A stretch of 64,000 bases of DNA from Acidimicrobiales bacterium (GCA_020629375.1 JAHDDK010000006.1:1-64000), one strand, 5' to 3'; shown: positions 33,451 through 43,089, counted from the stretch's first letter. A program made the numbers and translations. The notes: generated by a model not told the origin, from the sequence alone.

Positions 33451-34851
33451 GTGGAGAGCGCAGCGCAGCTGTGGGAGTCATGTTCGGGCCTCATTCGCGC
33501 GCAGGTCTCCGATGTCGTCTGGAAGAGCACTTTTCAGGACCTTCAGGCCATCGATCTGACCGACACGGAACTCGTCGTGAGCGTCCCATCGAGGCTCACG
33601 AAGGACCGAATCGAAGCCCGATATCTCGGGATCGTTCGCGATGCGCTCCATGAGCTCAGCCAGGAGCATCCGGTCGAGATGGCGCTCCAGATCCAGGAAC
33701 GCACCGACGATCAGACGTTGCTCGGGCTCGACAACACCGTGCTGAATCTGACGGGGGAGTCTCCGCGAATCGAAGTGGCGTTGCCGGAGTTGCCTTCCGA
33801 CCCCGAACCTGTGCCTGGTGAACCCGCCGAAGGGCACGATCGCTACACCTTCGACGCGTTCGTGACCGGGACCGGCAACCGTTTCGCCCATGCGGCGGCA
33901 TTGTCGGTGGCCGAAACGCCGGCGAAGTCGTACAACCCGTTGTTCATCTATGGCGATGCCGGTCTCGGCAAAACCCACTTGTTGCGAGCGATCGCGCACT
34001 ACGTGAGCACGCATTACCCGCACTTCACGGTTCGGTACGTGTCCACCGAGACGTTCCTGAACGACTTCGTCGATGCGATTCGTCAGAACACGACGATTCA
34101 GTTCAAGCGCCGATATCGCGAGATCGACGTGCTCTTGGTCGACGACATTCAATTCGTCGAAGGCAAAGAAGGTCTCCAAGAGGAGTTCTTCCACACGTTC
34201 AACACATTGCATCAAGACAACCGTCAGATCGTGCTGACCTCGGATCGTCCGCCGGACAAGATCCCAACGCTCGAGGACCGCCTTCGGAGCCGGTTCAAGA
34301 TGGGTCTGATCACCGACATCCAGCCACCCGATGTGGAGACGCGGTTGGCGATCCTGCACAAGAAGGCCGAGACCGGACGCCAAGCGATCCCCGACGACGT
34401 GTTGTTGTTCATCGCCGAGCGCGTCACCGACAACATTCGTGAGCTCGAGGGCGCCCTCATCCGGGTGACGGCGTACGCGAATCTCACCGGCGAGACGTTG
34501 ACGGTGGATCTGTGTCAACGCGTGCTTGGCGATTTGCTGTCGTCGAAGCAGCCCCGCCAGATCACCCCGCAGATGATTCTGCAGGAGACGAGCGAAATGT
34601 TCGGGTTCAGTATCGAGGAGATCATCGGCGCGAGTCGCCGGCGGCCCCTCGTCACGGCTCGCCAGGTCGCCATGTACGTGTTCCGAGAGCTCACCGACTT
34701 GTCGTATCCGGCGATCGCTCGGGAGTTCGGTGGACGCGATCACACAACCGTGATTCATGCCGTCGACAAGATCGGCAACCTGATGTCGGAGCGTCGTCAG
34801 ATCTACGACCAGGTCACGCAGCTCACGTCTCGTCTCAAAGCCACGTCGTGA
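33451..34851 (+). CDS. dnaA: Chromosomal replication initiator DnaA
   Basis: A 466-residue AAA+ protein that melts the origin. Domain I is the first 85 residues (AAQLWESCSGLIRAQVSDVVW onward, quoted in part), a short acidic linker follows, the ATPase has Walker A GDAGLGKTH at 168-176, VDDIQF as Walker B, and SRFKMGLITDIQPPD; domain IV ends in GGRDHTTVIHAV at about 427, which reads the DnaA box. Start GTG 33451 was chosen because AGGAG lies 8 bp before it; the frame is open to 33427 but those codons would include the ribosome-binding site. It is divergent from rpmH and precedes the likely oriC. Confidence 0.97.
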   Translation: MESAAQLWESCSGLIRAQVSDVVWKSTFQDLQAIDLTDTELVVSVPSRLTKDRIEARYLGIVRDALHELSQEHPVEMALQIQERTDDQTLLGLDNTVLNLTGESPRIEVALPELPSDPEPVPGEPAEGHDRYTFDAFVTGTGNRFAHAAALSVAETPAKSYNPLFIYGDAGLGKTHLLRAIAHYVSTHYPHFTVRYVSTETFLNDFVDAIRQNTTIQFKRRYREIDVLLVDDIQFVEGKEGLQEEFFHTFNTLHQDNRQIVLTSDRPPDKIPTLEDRLRSRFKMGLITDIQPPDVETRLAILHKKAETGRQAIPDDVLLFIAERVTDNIRELEGALIRVTAYANLTGETLTVDLCQRVLGDLLSSKQPRQITPQMILQETSEMFGFSIEEIIGASRRRPLVTARQVAMYVFRELTDLSYPAIAREFGGRDHTTVIHAVDKIGNLMSERRQIYDQVTQLTSRLKATS

Positions 34852-35192
34852 CCCGGGCGCGTCGCCGCCGTGCGCTCCCTCACGCCAATCGTCGATTCGC
34901 GCGGTGTGTCTTTCCGCGCGCCACGGCGCGTGTTCACAGGTGGGGAAATCCTGTGGAAAACCGCGTGACGCGCGCCGGATTCCACTGTGGACGACTCCAC
35001 ACGATCTGCGGATGACGGCCGCATGATCCACATGGCAATGACCGTGATGACGGCGCGCTGTGCAAACCAGTGGATGAAGCGCGAACAACAAAATCCCCGA
35101 ATTTCAATCCGCGATCACGATCATCCACAATCCACACGCCTACTTTCTTCATTACCGAATTCACTCCCGACCAACCAAGAGATGTGGACACG
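34852..35192. other. oriC: Probable oriC (dnaA-dnaN intergenic region)
   Basis: 341 bp without a gene. It holds at least six sites within one or two mismatches of TTATCCACA or TTGTCCACA, in both orientations: TGTGGAAAA at 34952, TGTGGACGA at 34986, TGATCCACA at 35024, TCATCCACA at 35121, CAATCCACA at 35128 (overlapping) and TGTGGACAC at 35183. A stretch at about 35085-35165 is clearly richer in A and T than its surroundings and may be the unwinding element. Position between dnaA and dnaN is the standard one for actinobacterial oriC. The dnaN leader must also lie here. Confidence 0.75.
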
Positions 35193-36287
35193 ATGAAATT
35201 CCGATGCGAACGCGACGTGCTGCTCGATGCGCTCAGCACCGCTGGTCGAGCCGTTGGTGGCCGATCTGGGACGATCGCTCTCTCGGGGCTGCACCTGGCC
35301 CTCGAAGGGGACACGCTTCGAGTGACGGGGTCGGACCTCGATCTGACCATCACTCGAGAGATCATGGTTGGCGGCGACACCGACGGTGTGGTCGTCGTCC
35401 CGTCCAAGCTCATTGCCGACATCGTGCGAGCGTTGGGGCCCGGGGCAGTCGACATCGTGATCGACGGCGAAGAGGCCCAGATCACTGCAGGGCGGTCGGA
35501 GTTTTCGATCCGCACGATTCCGGCCGATGACTATCCACGGCTCGGTTCGCCAGAGGGCGATGCGGTCACGCTCAGCTCGGAAGATCTCAACAACGCCCTC
35601 AAACAGGTTGTTCGCGCCGCATCGGGCGACGATTCGAGACCCATCCTCACGGGTGTGCTCATGGCCGCCGAGGGCGAGGGCCTCCGACTCGTGTCGACCG
35701 ACTCGTATCGCCTCGCCGTCCGCGATCTACCGGGGACGTCTGTGCTCTCCGGCGACCAGTCCGTACTCGTTCCGTCTCGTGCGCTGTCGGAGTTGAGTCG
35801 CGTGCTCGGCGACAACGAAACCGCCGAACTTCGTTTGGGCGACAAAGACGCGAGCTTCGAAGTCGGCGGCACCCGCGTGGTGACTCGTCTCATCGAAGGC
35901 GAATTCCCCAACTATCGCGGTCTGATCCCCGAGACGTACCCGAACGAGCTGACCGTTAACCGGGCCGAACTCCTCGACGCGGTGCGCCGAGTCCGCTTGA
36001 TGGCGCAAGAGGCAACACCGATCCGGCTCAACATGAGCGCCGATGGGGGACTCGAACTCGTCGCAGTGACCCAGGACGTCGGTCAGGCCCAAGAAGCGCT
36101 CGATGCCAACTACTCCGGCGACGAGCTCACCGTCGCGTTCAACCCGGACTATCTGATCGATGGGATCGACGTCACTCCCGGCGAAGAAGTCCGGCTCCAG
36201 ACGGTCGACCCACTCAAGCCCGCGGTGCTCCGCAGCGCCGAAGGCAGTGACTTCTTGTATCTGTTGATGCCTGTCCGGGTCAGCTGA
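35193..36287 (+). CDS. dnaN: DNA polymerase III beta subunit (sliding clamp)
   Basis: A 364-residue ring-forming clamp made of three similar domains; each monomer tethers the replicase. Typical segments are [40 protein letters not shown] and the C-terminal ending [14 protein letters not shown] 35193 was chosen over a longer frame from 35070, which would cover DnaA boxes and lacks clamp resemblance. Its stop overlaps the start of the pterin dehydratase gene (TGATG), so the two are coupled; recF does not follow. Confidence 0.97.
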   Translation: MKFRCERDVLLDALSTAGRAVGGRSGTIALSGLHLALEGDTLRVTGSDLDLTITREIMVGGDTDGVVVVPSKLIADIVRALGPGAVDIVIDGEEAQITAGRSEFSIRTIPADDYPRLGSPEGDAVTLSSEDLNNALKQVVRAASGDDSRPILTGVLMAAEGEGLRLVSTDSYRLAVRDLPGTSVLSGDQSVLVPSRALSELSRVLGDNETAELRLGDKDASFEVGGTRVVTRLIEGEFPNYRGLIPETYPNELTVNRAELLDAVRRVRLMAQEATPIRLNMSADGGLELVAVTQDVGQAQEALDANYSGDELTVAFNPDYLIDGIDVTPGEEVRLQTVDPLKPAVLRSAEGSDFLYLLMPVRVS

Positions 36288-36595
36288 TGTCGGATCTGCC
36301 CGACAAGCTCGACACACGCCAGATAGAGGACGCGAAGCGCGTCTTGCACACCGACTGGGAGTGGGGAGCCGAACGCATCCGCCGTGAGCTTCGCTTCAGC
36401 ACGTTCGCCGAGGCGTTCGGATTCATGGCCGAAGTCGCCGTGCACGCCCAGGCGATGAACCATCACCCCGAATGGTCGAACGTCTACAACGGTGTGGTCA
36501 TCGAACTAACGACCCACGATGTCGGCGGACTGTCGACGCTCGACGTCGAACTCGCTCGCCGGATCGATCGGGCCGCCGCTGGACGCTGCGACTGA
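36287..36595 (+). CDS. phhB: 4a-hydroxytetrahydrobiopterin dehydratase (PCD/DCoH)
   Basis: A 102-residue protein with the pterin-4a-carbinolamine dehydratase motif: [18 protein letters not shown] followed by [12 protein letters not shown], including the conserved His-His-Pro and the later His. These enzymes recycle the pterin cofactor of aromatic amino-acid hydroxylases; in bacteria without hydroxylases they may serve molybdopterin or folate metabolism. No hydroxylase gene is in the window. ATG 36287 shares one base with the dnaN stop, an unexpected place for this gene. Confidence 0.88.
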   Translation: MSDLPDKLDTRQIEDAKRVLHTDWEWGAERIRRELRFSTFAEAFGFMAEVAVHAQAMNHHPEWSNVYNGVVIELTTHDVGGLSTLDVELARRIDRAAAGRCD

Positions 36596-36664
36596 ACTCG
36601 TTGACGACAGGATCCGCGGCAGTCAGCAACGACTGATCGCGCGACACGCGCCTACGATCGGCTC

Positions 36665-38293
36665 ATGGTCGCGCCACTTGCCGCACACGATTCGTTCACC
36701 GCACCCACGGGACCCGTACTTCTCGTCATCGCTGACGGGTTCGGTCATGCACCGGACGCCGAGAGCAACGCAATCACCCAAGCCGAAACTCCCAACATCG
36801 ACGCGTTGTTGAGCAACTCCGACACGTCGCGTCTCCTGCTGGCCCATGGACCATCGGTCGGCCTGCCCTCCGAGGGCGATATGGGCAACTCTGAAGTCGG
36901 ACACAACGCGCTCGGTGCAGGTCGGGTGTTCGCCCAAGGCGCCAAGCTCGTCAACCACGCCATCGCCGACCGCACGATCTTCTCGTCGGACGCGTGGACG
37001 ACCGCGGTCAGATCCGCCAGCGACGCAACGCTGCACTTCCTAGGGTTGCATTCGGACGGGAACGTGCACTCCCACACCGATCATCTCTACGCGTTGATGC
37101 GCGAAGCGGCGGCGGCCGGCGTTCCGAGGATCCGGCTTCACCTCCTCCTCGATGGTCGTGATGTTCCGGAACGATCCGCCATTGGATACCTCGAGGCAAC
37201 CAACGCCGCCATCGAGGCCATCGTCGCCGACCATCCCGACGTCGACATCGCGATTGCATCGGGCGGCGGCCGAATGACGATCACGATGGATCGATACGAA
37301 GCCGATTGGCCGATGGTCGAACGCGGATGGCACGCCCACGTCCATGGTGAAGGTCGAGCGTTCTCGTCCGCGATCGATGCTGTCGAAACCATGTACGGCG
37401 AGTCCGATACTGGCGACCAATACCTCGACGAGTTCGTGATCGTCGATGACCAAGGCCAGCCGGTCGGACGAATCGAATCCGGTGACGCGGTGATCTTGTT
37501 CAACTTCCGCGGCGACCGCGCCATCGAGATCAGCCAGGCGTTCGAAGACGAGGTGTTTTCCGGATTCGCGCGGGGCCCGCGTCCGGAGGTCTTCTACGCG
37601 GGCATGCTTCAGTACGACGGGGACGCCTTCATCCCGACGCACTACCTCGTCGAACCACCCGCGATCGATCGAACGGTCTCGGAGTTCCTCTGCGCCAACG
37701 GGCTGAAGAGTTTCGCGATCAGCGAGACGCAAAAGTACGGCCACGTCACGTTCTTCTGGAACGGCAACCGCAGCGGCATGATCGATGAGTCGCTCGAGAC
37801 CTACATCGAGATCCCGTCGGACAACGTCGAGTTCAACAAGGCCCCGGCGATGAAGGTCCGCGAGATCACCGACGACGTGATCGGACTGCTCCGTGGAGGC
37901 GACAACGACTGGGGACGATTGAATTTCGCCAGCCCCGACATGGTTGGCCACACCGGCGACCTCAACGCCACGATCGAAGCGATCCGCGTGCTCGACGATT
38001 GTGTGGGCCAACTGGTCGACGTCATCGACGAGTTGGGAGGCGTGCTGATCTTCACGGCCGATCACGGCAACGCCGACATCATGTTCACCGAGAAGGACGG
38101 CGTTCGGACGCCGGTCACAAGCCACACGCTGAGCCCGGTCCCGTTTGCCATTCACGATGCCCGGGCCACGCGTACATGGAGTCTGTCGGACGTCGATGGT
38201 GCCGGGATCAGCAATGTGGCGGCAACGCTGTGCAACCTCCTCGGCCTTGACGCCCCCGACGACTACGACCAGAGCCTCATCCAGCCAGTCTGA
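36665..38293 (+). CDS. gpmI: 2,3-bisphosphoglycerate-independent phosphoglycerate mutase
   Basis: A 542-residue Mn-dependent glycolytic enzyme of the alkaline-phosphatase superfamily. The phosphoserine nucleophile is Ser76 in GDMGNSEVGH; LLDGRDVPERSA, FNFRGDRA, NFASPDMVGHTGDL and FTADHGNADIM supply the usual substrate and metal residues. Length fits the family. It begins at ATG 36665, 69 bp after the dehydratase gene. The enzyme is normally encoded near other glycolysis genes; here it stands alone. Confidence 0.96.
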   Translation: MVAPLAAHDSFTAPTGPVLLVIADGFGHAPDAESNAITQAETPNIDALLSNSDTSRLLLAHGPSVGLPSEGDMGNSEVGHNALGAGRVFAQGAKLVNHAIADRTIFSSDAWTTAVRSASDATLHFLGLHSDGNVHSHTDHLYALMREAAAAGVPRIRLHLLLDGRDVPERSAIGYLEATNAAIEAIVADHPDVDIAIASGGGRMTITMDRYEADWPMVERGWHAHVHGEGRAFSSAIDAVETMYGESDTGDQYLDEFVIVDDQGQPVGRIESGDAVILFNFRGDRAIEISQAFEDEVFSGFARGPRPEVFYAGMLQYDGDAFIPTHYLVEPPAIDRTVSEFLCANGLKSFAISETQKYGHVTFFWNGNRSGMIDESLETYIEIPSDNVEFNKAPAMKVREITDDVIGLLRGGDNDWGRLNFASPDMVGHTGDLNATIEAIRVLDDCVGQLVDVIDELGGVLIFTADHGNADIMFTEKDGVRTPVTSHTLSPVPFAIHDARATRTWSLSDVDGAGISNVAATLCNLLGLDAPDDYDQSLIQPV

Positions 38294-38353
38294 ACGTCCG
38301 AGTCGTATCGAGTTCCGGGAACCGGGAGCACTTCGAAGACGTATCAGTTGCGT

Positions 38354-38989
38354 ATGAACAAACCGATTGGGTGGTTGTTCGCGTTGCTCGCGCTCGTGGG
38401 TTGCGGATCACGCGCGTCTTCGGTCGACACCGATGCTCTCGTCGCGGAAACCGCGGTGACGCACGCGGATGACGTAGAGAGAATCGACGGGGTTCTTCGC
38501 GAACGGATCGCCGACGCGCGAGCGATCTTCCCCAGTGGATCCGAGTATTCGACACAACTTGGTACGACGGTTCTGTCCGTCGACGGAATTGCGAGTGACA
38601 TCTTCTTCTCCGGCGTCGTCGGGGTTGATTACCACGGCGAGCTGCAGGAAATCGACAGGGAGACCATTCGGTTGGAACCATCCGGCGAACACCGCGTCAT
38701 TCTGTGGTTCGACTCGCCGGGGCCATGTTCACGTGACCTGGTAGAGATCCACCATCGGGGGGACGACGACTTCGAGATCGCGACACAGCGCGAATCCTTC
38801 ACCGGCGACCGAGTGCCCGAGTGGGACGCCATGGCCTGTGGATCCTACGACTCACCGACTCATGCGTTCTTCGAGGACCGGGTGGTCAAGGACGATCATC
38901 TCCTCGCGATCCAGTTCGATCTCGAACAGGAGGAGATTGTCTTCGAGTTCGAGTCGTTGAAGACCCTGGTGTTGGGACCCGAGGAATAG
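38354..38989 (+). CDS. Putative lipoprotein, unknown function
   Basis: A 211-residue exported protein. The N-terminus MNKPIGWLFALLALVGCGSR is a lipoprotein signal peptide with lipobox LVGC (Cys at about 17). The mature part is acidic and contains two further cysteines (SPGPCSRDL and AMACGSYD), which may form a disulphide. No known domain recognised. ATG 38354 was preferred to a TTG two codons upstream. It lies between gpmI and the heat-shock operon, with the dnaK HAIR sites beginning 69 bp after its stop. Confidence 0.6.
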   Translation: MNKPIGWLFALLALVGCGSRASSVDTDALVAETAVTHADDVERIDGVLRERIADARAIFPSGSEYSTQLGTTVLSVDGIASDIFFSGVVGVDYHGELQEIDRETIRLEPSGEHRVILWFDSPGPCSRDLVEIHHRGDDDFEIATQRESFTGDRVPEWDAMACGSYDSPTHAFFEDRVVKDDHLLAIQFDLEQEEIVFEFESLKTLVLGPEE

Positions 38990-39057
38990 AGGCCCGCAGG
39001 GGGAGCGATCGTTCACATACACACTCGTGTTCTCGGGAATAAACGGGTCTGTGCAAA

Positions 39058-39078
39058 GTTGAGTCCATCTGACTCAGG
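39058..39078. promoter_or_regulatory. HAIR 1: HspR operator upstream of dnaK
   Basis: GTTGAGT-N7-ACTCAGG matches the HspR-associated inverted repeat CTTGAGT-N7-ACTCAAG at 12 of 14 positions. It lies 126 bp before dnaK, and hspR is the last gene of the same operon. Confidence 0.85.
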
Positions 39079-39153
39079 CCGAGAGGTGGTTCGCCGCAAC
39101 TCGATCAGGATCAGGCCGATGGGATCACCGTCGGCCCGACCAGCACTCCTACA

Positions 39154-39174
39154 CTTGAGCGCCGGTCACGCAAC
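39154..39174. promoter_or_regulatory. HAIR 2: second, weaker HspR operator upstream of dnaK
   Basis: CTTGAGC-N7-ACGCAAC matches the HAIR consensus at 11 of 14 positions, 30 bp before the dnaK start and 96 bp from HAIR 1. Two operators before dnaK are also seen in other actinobacteria. Confidence 0.55.
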
Positions 39175-39203
39175 TTTCGCCCCAACACAGGAGACCCCCC
39201 GCA

Positions 39204-41042
39204 ATGTCCAAGGCAGTAGGCATCGATCTCGGAACCACGAACTCTGTGGTGAGCGTGCTCGAAGGTGGTGACCCGATGGTCATCGCCAACTCCGAAGGTT
39301 CCCGCACGACCCCATCGGTCGTCGCGTTCGCAAAGGACGGCGAGGTGCTCGTCGGCGAGGTCGCCAAGCGGCAGGCCATCACAAACCCCGATCGCACGAT
39401 CCGCTCGGTCAAGCGCCACATGGGCACCGGCTGGAAGATCGACATCGACGGCAAGGGCTACACGTCCCAGGAGATCTCGGCCCGCACCTTGATGAAGCTC
39501 AAGCGCGATGCCGAGGCATACCTCGGCGAGTCGGTCACCCAGGCCGTCATCACCGTCCCGGCGTACTTCGATGACGCCCAGCGCACCGCTACCCAAGAAG
39601 CCGGCACGATCGCCGGTCTCGAAGTTCTTCGCATCATCAACGAGCCGACCGCTGCGGCGCTCGCGTACGGCCTCGACAAGGGCGACAGCGACCAGACGAT
39701 CCTCGTGTTCGACCTCGGTGGCGGCACCTTCGACGTGTCGGTTCTCGAGATCGGCGACGGCGTGTTCGAGGTTCGTTCGACGCACGGCGACACGAGCCTC
39801 GGCGGCGACGATTGGGATGACGCCATCATCGAGTGGCTCGTCACCAGTTTCAAGAACGATCACGGCGTCGACCTCGGCGCCGACTCGATGGCCGGTCAGC
39901 GGCTCAAGGAAGCCGCCGAGAAGGCGAAGATCGAGCTCTCGCAGGTTCAGCAAACGCAGATCAACTTGCCCTTCATCACGGCCACCGACGCCGGGCCGCT
40001 CCACCTCGACTACGCACTCAGCCGATCCAAGTTCGAAGAGCTCACTTCCGAGTTGCTCCAGCGCACTCGCGTGCCGTTCGAGCAGGCCATCAAAGACGCC
40101 GGTCTCACCAAGGGCGAGATCGATCACGTGATCCTCGTCGGTGGCTCGACCCGCATGCCAGCTGTTGCCGATCTCGTCCAGGAGCTCACCGGCAAGGAGC
40201 CGAACAAGACGGTCAACCCCGACGAAGTCGTCGCCATTGGCGCAGCGGTGCAGGCGGGCGTGCTCAAGGGCGAGGTCAAAGACGTCCTCCTCCTCGACGT
40301 CACACCGCTATCGCTCGGCATCGAGACCAAGGGCGGTGTGATGACCAAGCTCATCGAACGCAACACGACCATCCCGACCAAGCGCACCGAGGTCTTCACG
40401 ACGGCCGACGACAATCAGCCATCGGTCGAGATTCATGTACTTCAGGGCGAGCGCGAAATGGCGAGCTACAACAAGACGCTCGGCAAGTTCCAGCTTGTCG
40501 ATCTGCCGCCAGCGCCGCGTGGCGTTCCGCAGATCGAGGTCACGTTCGATATCGACGCCAACGGAATCGTGCACGTGTCGGCCAAGGACCGAGCCACGAA
40601 CAAGGAGCAGTCGATGACCATCACCGGTCAGAGCTCGCTCGACACCGATGTCATCGACCAGATGGTCCGTGATGCCGAAGCTCACGCCGAAGAGGATTCG
40701 CGTCGTCGCGCCGAGGCGGAGGCTCGCAACAACGCCGACTCGCTCGTGTACCAGACCGAAAAGCTCCTGGCCGACCAGGGCGACAAGTTCGAAGGTGACG
40801 AGAAGGCCGATGTCGAAGCGAAGCTGGTCGACCTGAAGACCGCAGTCGCCGGTGATGACATCGAAGACATCAAGGGCAAGACGGAGTCGCTGATGATGGC
40901 GTCCCAAGCCTTCACGCAGCGGCTCTACGAAGCAGCGTCAGCCGAGAACGTCGGTGATTCGCCCGACTTCTCCGAGCCGACTCCTGACGACGTGGTCGAT
41001 GCCGAGATCATCGAGGACGACGAGGCCGAAGAGCAGGACTGA
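39204..41042 (+). CDS. dnaK: Chaperone DnaK (Hsp70)
   Basis: A 612-residue Hsp70. The ATPase domain opens with [19 protein letters not shown] and has [15 protein letters not shown] and [20 protein letters not shown] (quoted in part); the substrate domain contains [20 protein letters not shown]. The tail ends in acidic [12 protein letters not shown]. It has the short form of the ATPase insertion typical of Gram-positive bacteria. ATG 39204, preceded by CAGGAG. First gene of dnaK-grpE-dnaJ-hspR; two HspR operators lie in its leader, so de-repression by heat or unfolded protein is expected. Confidence 0.98.
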   Translation: MSKAVGIDLGTTNSVVSVLEGGDPMVIANSEGSRTTPSVVAFAKDGEVLVGEVAKRQAITNPDRTIRSVKRHMGTGWKIDIDGKGYTSQEISARTLMKLKRDAEAYLGESVTQAVITVPAYFDDAQRTATQEAGTIAGLEVLRIINEPTAAALAYGLDKGDSDQTILVFDLGGGTFDVSVLEIGDGVFEVRSTHGDTSLGGDDWDDAIIEWLVTSFKNDHGVDLGADSMAGQRLKEAAEKAKIELSQVQQTQINLPFITATDAGPLHLDYALSRSKFEELTSELLQRTRVPFEQAIKDAGLTKGEIDHVILVGGSTRMPAVADLVQELTGKEPNKTVNPDEVVAIGAAVQAGVLKGEVKDVLLLDVTPLSLGIETKGGVMTKLIERNTTIPTKRTEVFTTADDNQPSVEIHVLQGEREMASYNKTLGKFQLVDLPPAPRGVPQIEVTFDIDANGIVHVSAKDRATNKEQSMTITGQSSLDTDVIDQMVRDAEAHAEEDSRRRAEAEARNNADSLVYQTEKLLADQGDKFEGDEKADVEAKLVDLKTAVAGDDIEDIKGKTESLMMASQAFTQRLYEAASAENVGDSPDFSEPTPDDVVDAEIIEDDEAEEQD

Positions 41043-41071
41043 CGCATTCGATCACGACACGAGGTGGTGCC

Positions 41072-41725
41072 ATGGCACAAGAGAACCGAAGTGCGATCGA
41101 TGCGATCGTCGAAGAGAATCTGAACATGCGGGACGAGATCGACGAGCTGGTCGAAGAGCGTGACGCGGCGCGTGCTGACGCCGAGTCGGCGGAGGCTGCG
41201 GTGACCGAGGAGGCGTCGCAGGATCGTCCAACGATCGGCTACGCCGAAGAGTCCGCTGCCGACAGCGATGCCGAGGATCTTCCCGAGGCGGGGACGCTCG
41301 AGTCGGTGACCGCGGAGCGCGACAGCTACCTGGCTGACTCACAGCGTCTCGCTGCGGATTTTGCGAACTATCGCAAACAGTCCGAGAAGCGCATCGCCGA
41401 AACGGCGGCCACGCAATCTGCCGGACTTGTGCGGAATCTCTTGCCCGTGCTCGACGCGTGCGATTCGGCGATCGTGCAGGACCCGGAGTCGCCTGTTGGG
41501 GCCATCCGGGCCGCGTTGCTGGGTGAGCTTGAACGAAGCGGTCTCGAGTTGCTGGCGCCCGGCAATGGAGAGTCGTTTGATCCCGAGCAGCACGAAGCGG
41601 TCATGCATGAGGCCGCCGCTGCCGACAGTGAGCAGGACGGTCCGATCGTGGCCGAGGTACTTCGTGCCGGCTACGTCTGGAAAGGAAAGGTGGTCCGTCC
41701 GGCAATGGTGAAGGTTGCAGGATGA
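41072..41725 (+). CDS. grpE: Nucleotide-exchange factor GrpE
   Basis: A 217-residue co-chaperone that releases ADP from DnaK. A disordered, acidic N-terminal part (1-80) leads to the long helix with DSQRLAADFANYRKQSEKR, and the beta domain with SFDPEQHEAVMH and the ending VLRAGYVWKGKVVRPAMVKV, which is diagnostic. ATG 41072, 29 bp after dnaK. Distance and strand show one operon. Confidence 0.96.
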   Translation: MAQENRSAIDAIVEENLNMRDEIDELVEERDAARADAESAEAAVTEEASQDRPTIGYAEESAADSDAEDLPEAGTLESVTAERDSYLADSQRLAADFANYRKQSEKRIAETAATQSAGLVRNLLPVLDACDSAIVQDPESPVGAIRAALLGELERSGLELLAPGNGESFDPEQHEAVMHEAAAADSEQDGPIVAEVLRAGYVWKGKVVRPAMVKVAG

Positions 41726-41795
41726 TCGACGCTGATTCGACGATCTCGCCGGTGGTCCGCAGAGTGCCCTTTGGGCGCGAGTGCGGGGTGTAATC

Positions 41796-42707
41796 GTGGA
41801 GCCGCAGCGCGAGTGGTTGGAGAAGGACTACTACGCCGTTCTCGGCGTCTCGAAGACCGCGTCGTCGAAGGAGATCTCGAAGGCGTACCGGACTCTCGCG
41901 CGCCAGTATCACCCGGACACGAATCAGGGTGACGCCGAGGCCGAAGAGCGTTTCAAGGAGATCTCGGCTGCCTATGAGGTGATCGGCGACGATCAGAGTC
42001 GCAAGAAGTACGACGAGTTCCGGCGCCTCGGTGGGGCCGGGTTCGGCGGGTTCAACCCGCAGCCTGGTCAAGGCCCGGATCTCGGGGACCTGTCCGATCT
42101 GTTGGGTGGGTTGTTCGGTGGTCGTGGCGGCAACCGCGGGTTCGGTGGATTCGGGCCCATGCCCGGCATGGATCTGCAGGCGAAGCTGACCTTGACATTC
42201 GAAGAGGCGGTGAGCGGTGTCACGAAGTCGGTCCGACTGACGTCGGACGCCCTACGTGGCCCCGTCGAGGTCAACGTGCGGATTCCTGCCGGTGTGAGCA
42301 ATGGGCAGAGGATCCGTGTGCCCGGCAAGGGTGCGCCGTCGGATTCGGGCGGTGACCCCGGTGACCTGTTGGTGACGATCACAATCGAGTCCCACAGTCA
42401 GTTCGAACGTGAAGGCACCAATCTGCTGATCGACGTGCCGATCACGTATCCGGAGGCGGTGCTCGGCGCTGATGTCAAGGTCCCGACCCTGTCTGGATCG
42501 ACCGTGACGGTACGGATTCCGCCCGGCACGGCATCGGGCAAGGTTTTCCGTATTCGGGGACGTGGGGTTCAGAGCGGTCCGAGTACGGGTGATTTGCTCG
42601 TAACCGTCATCGTCCATGTCCCGAGCGAGGTCGGTACGACCGAACGCGAGCTGATCGAGCGGTTGGCCGACGTCACCGAAGCCGCACCACGAGGCATCGA
42701 AGTCTGA
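41796..42707 (+). CDS. dnaJ: J-domain co-chaperone DnaJ, type II (no zinc finger)
   Basis: A 303-residue Hsp40. The J domain (about 11-75) has YHPDTN with the HPD tripeptide; a Gly/Phe-rich region (about 82-125) follows, then two DnaJ C-terminal beta domains ending RIRGRGVQSG and DLLVTVIVHVP. The four CxxCxGxG zinc-finger repeats of classical DnaJ are absent, and the protein has no cysteine at all, so it is of the CbpA class. The start is GTG 41796; an earlier GTG (41781) has no family support. Its stop overlaps the hspR start. Confidence 0.93.
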   Translation: MEPQREWLEKDYYAVLGVSKTASSKEISKAYRTLARQYHPDTNQGDAEAEERFKEISAAYEVIGDDQSRKKYDEFRRLGGAGFGGFNPQPGQGPDLGDLSDLLGGLFGGRGGNRGFGGFGPMPGMDLQAKLTLTFEEAVSGVTKSVRLTSDALRGPVEVNVRIPAGVSNGQRIRVPGKGAPSDSGGDPGDLLVTITIESHSQFEREGTNLLIDVPITYPEAVLGADVKVPTLSGSTVTVRIPPGTASGKVFRIRGRGVQSGPSTGDLLVTVIVHVPSEVGTTERELIERLADVTEAAPRGIEV

Positions 42708-43081
42708 TGGCGGGTACCCAGGCGGTGTACGTGATTTCGGTGGCTGCCGAGCTGACGGGCATGCATCCGCAAACTTTGCGGATCTACGAACGCAAGGGGC
42801 TGGTGCAGCCGGCTCGCACCGGTGGTGGTAGTCGTCGGTATTCCGATGACGATGTGGTGCTTCTGAAGCGCATCGCTGAGCTGACGTCGGAGGGGATGAA
42901 CCTTGTCGGCGTCAAGCGCATTCTCGATCTCGAGCGTCGGGTGGCCGATCTCGAGGCGGAAGTGGCGGGCCTTCGCCACCAACGTGATGGGGCGGTGAGC
43001 GACGCGATCCGCGAGACGCGCCGCGAGTATCGACGTGATCTCGTGCCGTTGCGTCAGACGATCTCGCGGTACGAGCGCTGA
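42707..43081 (+). CDS. hspR: Heat-shock repressor HspR (MerR family)
   Basis: A 124-residue MerR-type repressor. The winged-helix domain is VYVISVAAELTGMHPQTLRI and YERKGLVQPARTGGGSRRYS (joined in the protein), followed by a coiled coil (EGMNLVGVKRILDLERRVADLE, quoted in part). HspR uses DnaK as co-repressor and binds HAIR sites; these occur here before dnaK and before clpB. ATG 42707 overlaps the dnaJ stop, so it is coupled. Confidence 0.93.
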   Translation: MAGTQAVYVISVAAELTGMHPQTLRIYERKGLVQPARTGGGSRRYSDDDVVLLKRIAELTSEGMNLVGVKRILDLERRVADLEAEVAGLRHQRDGAVSDAIRETRREYRRDLVPLRQTISRYER

Positions 43082-43089
43082 GGTCGCGC

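Noticed and set aside
32730..33653. 307-codon plus-strand frame through the rpmH-dnaA gap
   Set aside because: Runs from inside antisense rpmH into dnaA in another frame; sequence is Arg/Ser low complexity and is disrupted by the repeat module.
33478..35091. 537-codon minus-strand frame across dnaA and oriC
   Set aside because: Antisense to dnaA and would run through the origin; no recognisable protein features.
39000..39057. Precise -35/-10 promoter of dnaK
   Set aside because: AATAAA near 39040 and TTCACA near 39012 are too far apart for a convincing sigma-70-type pair.
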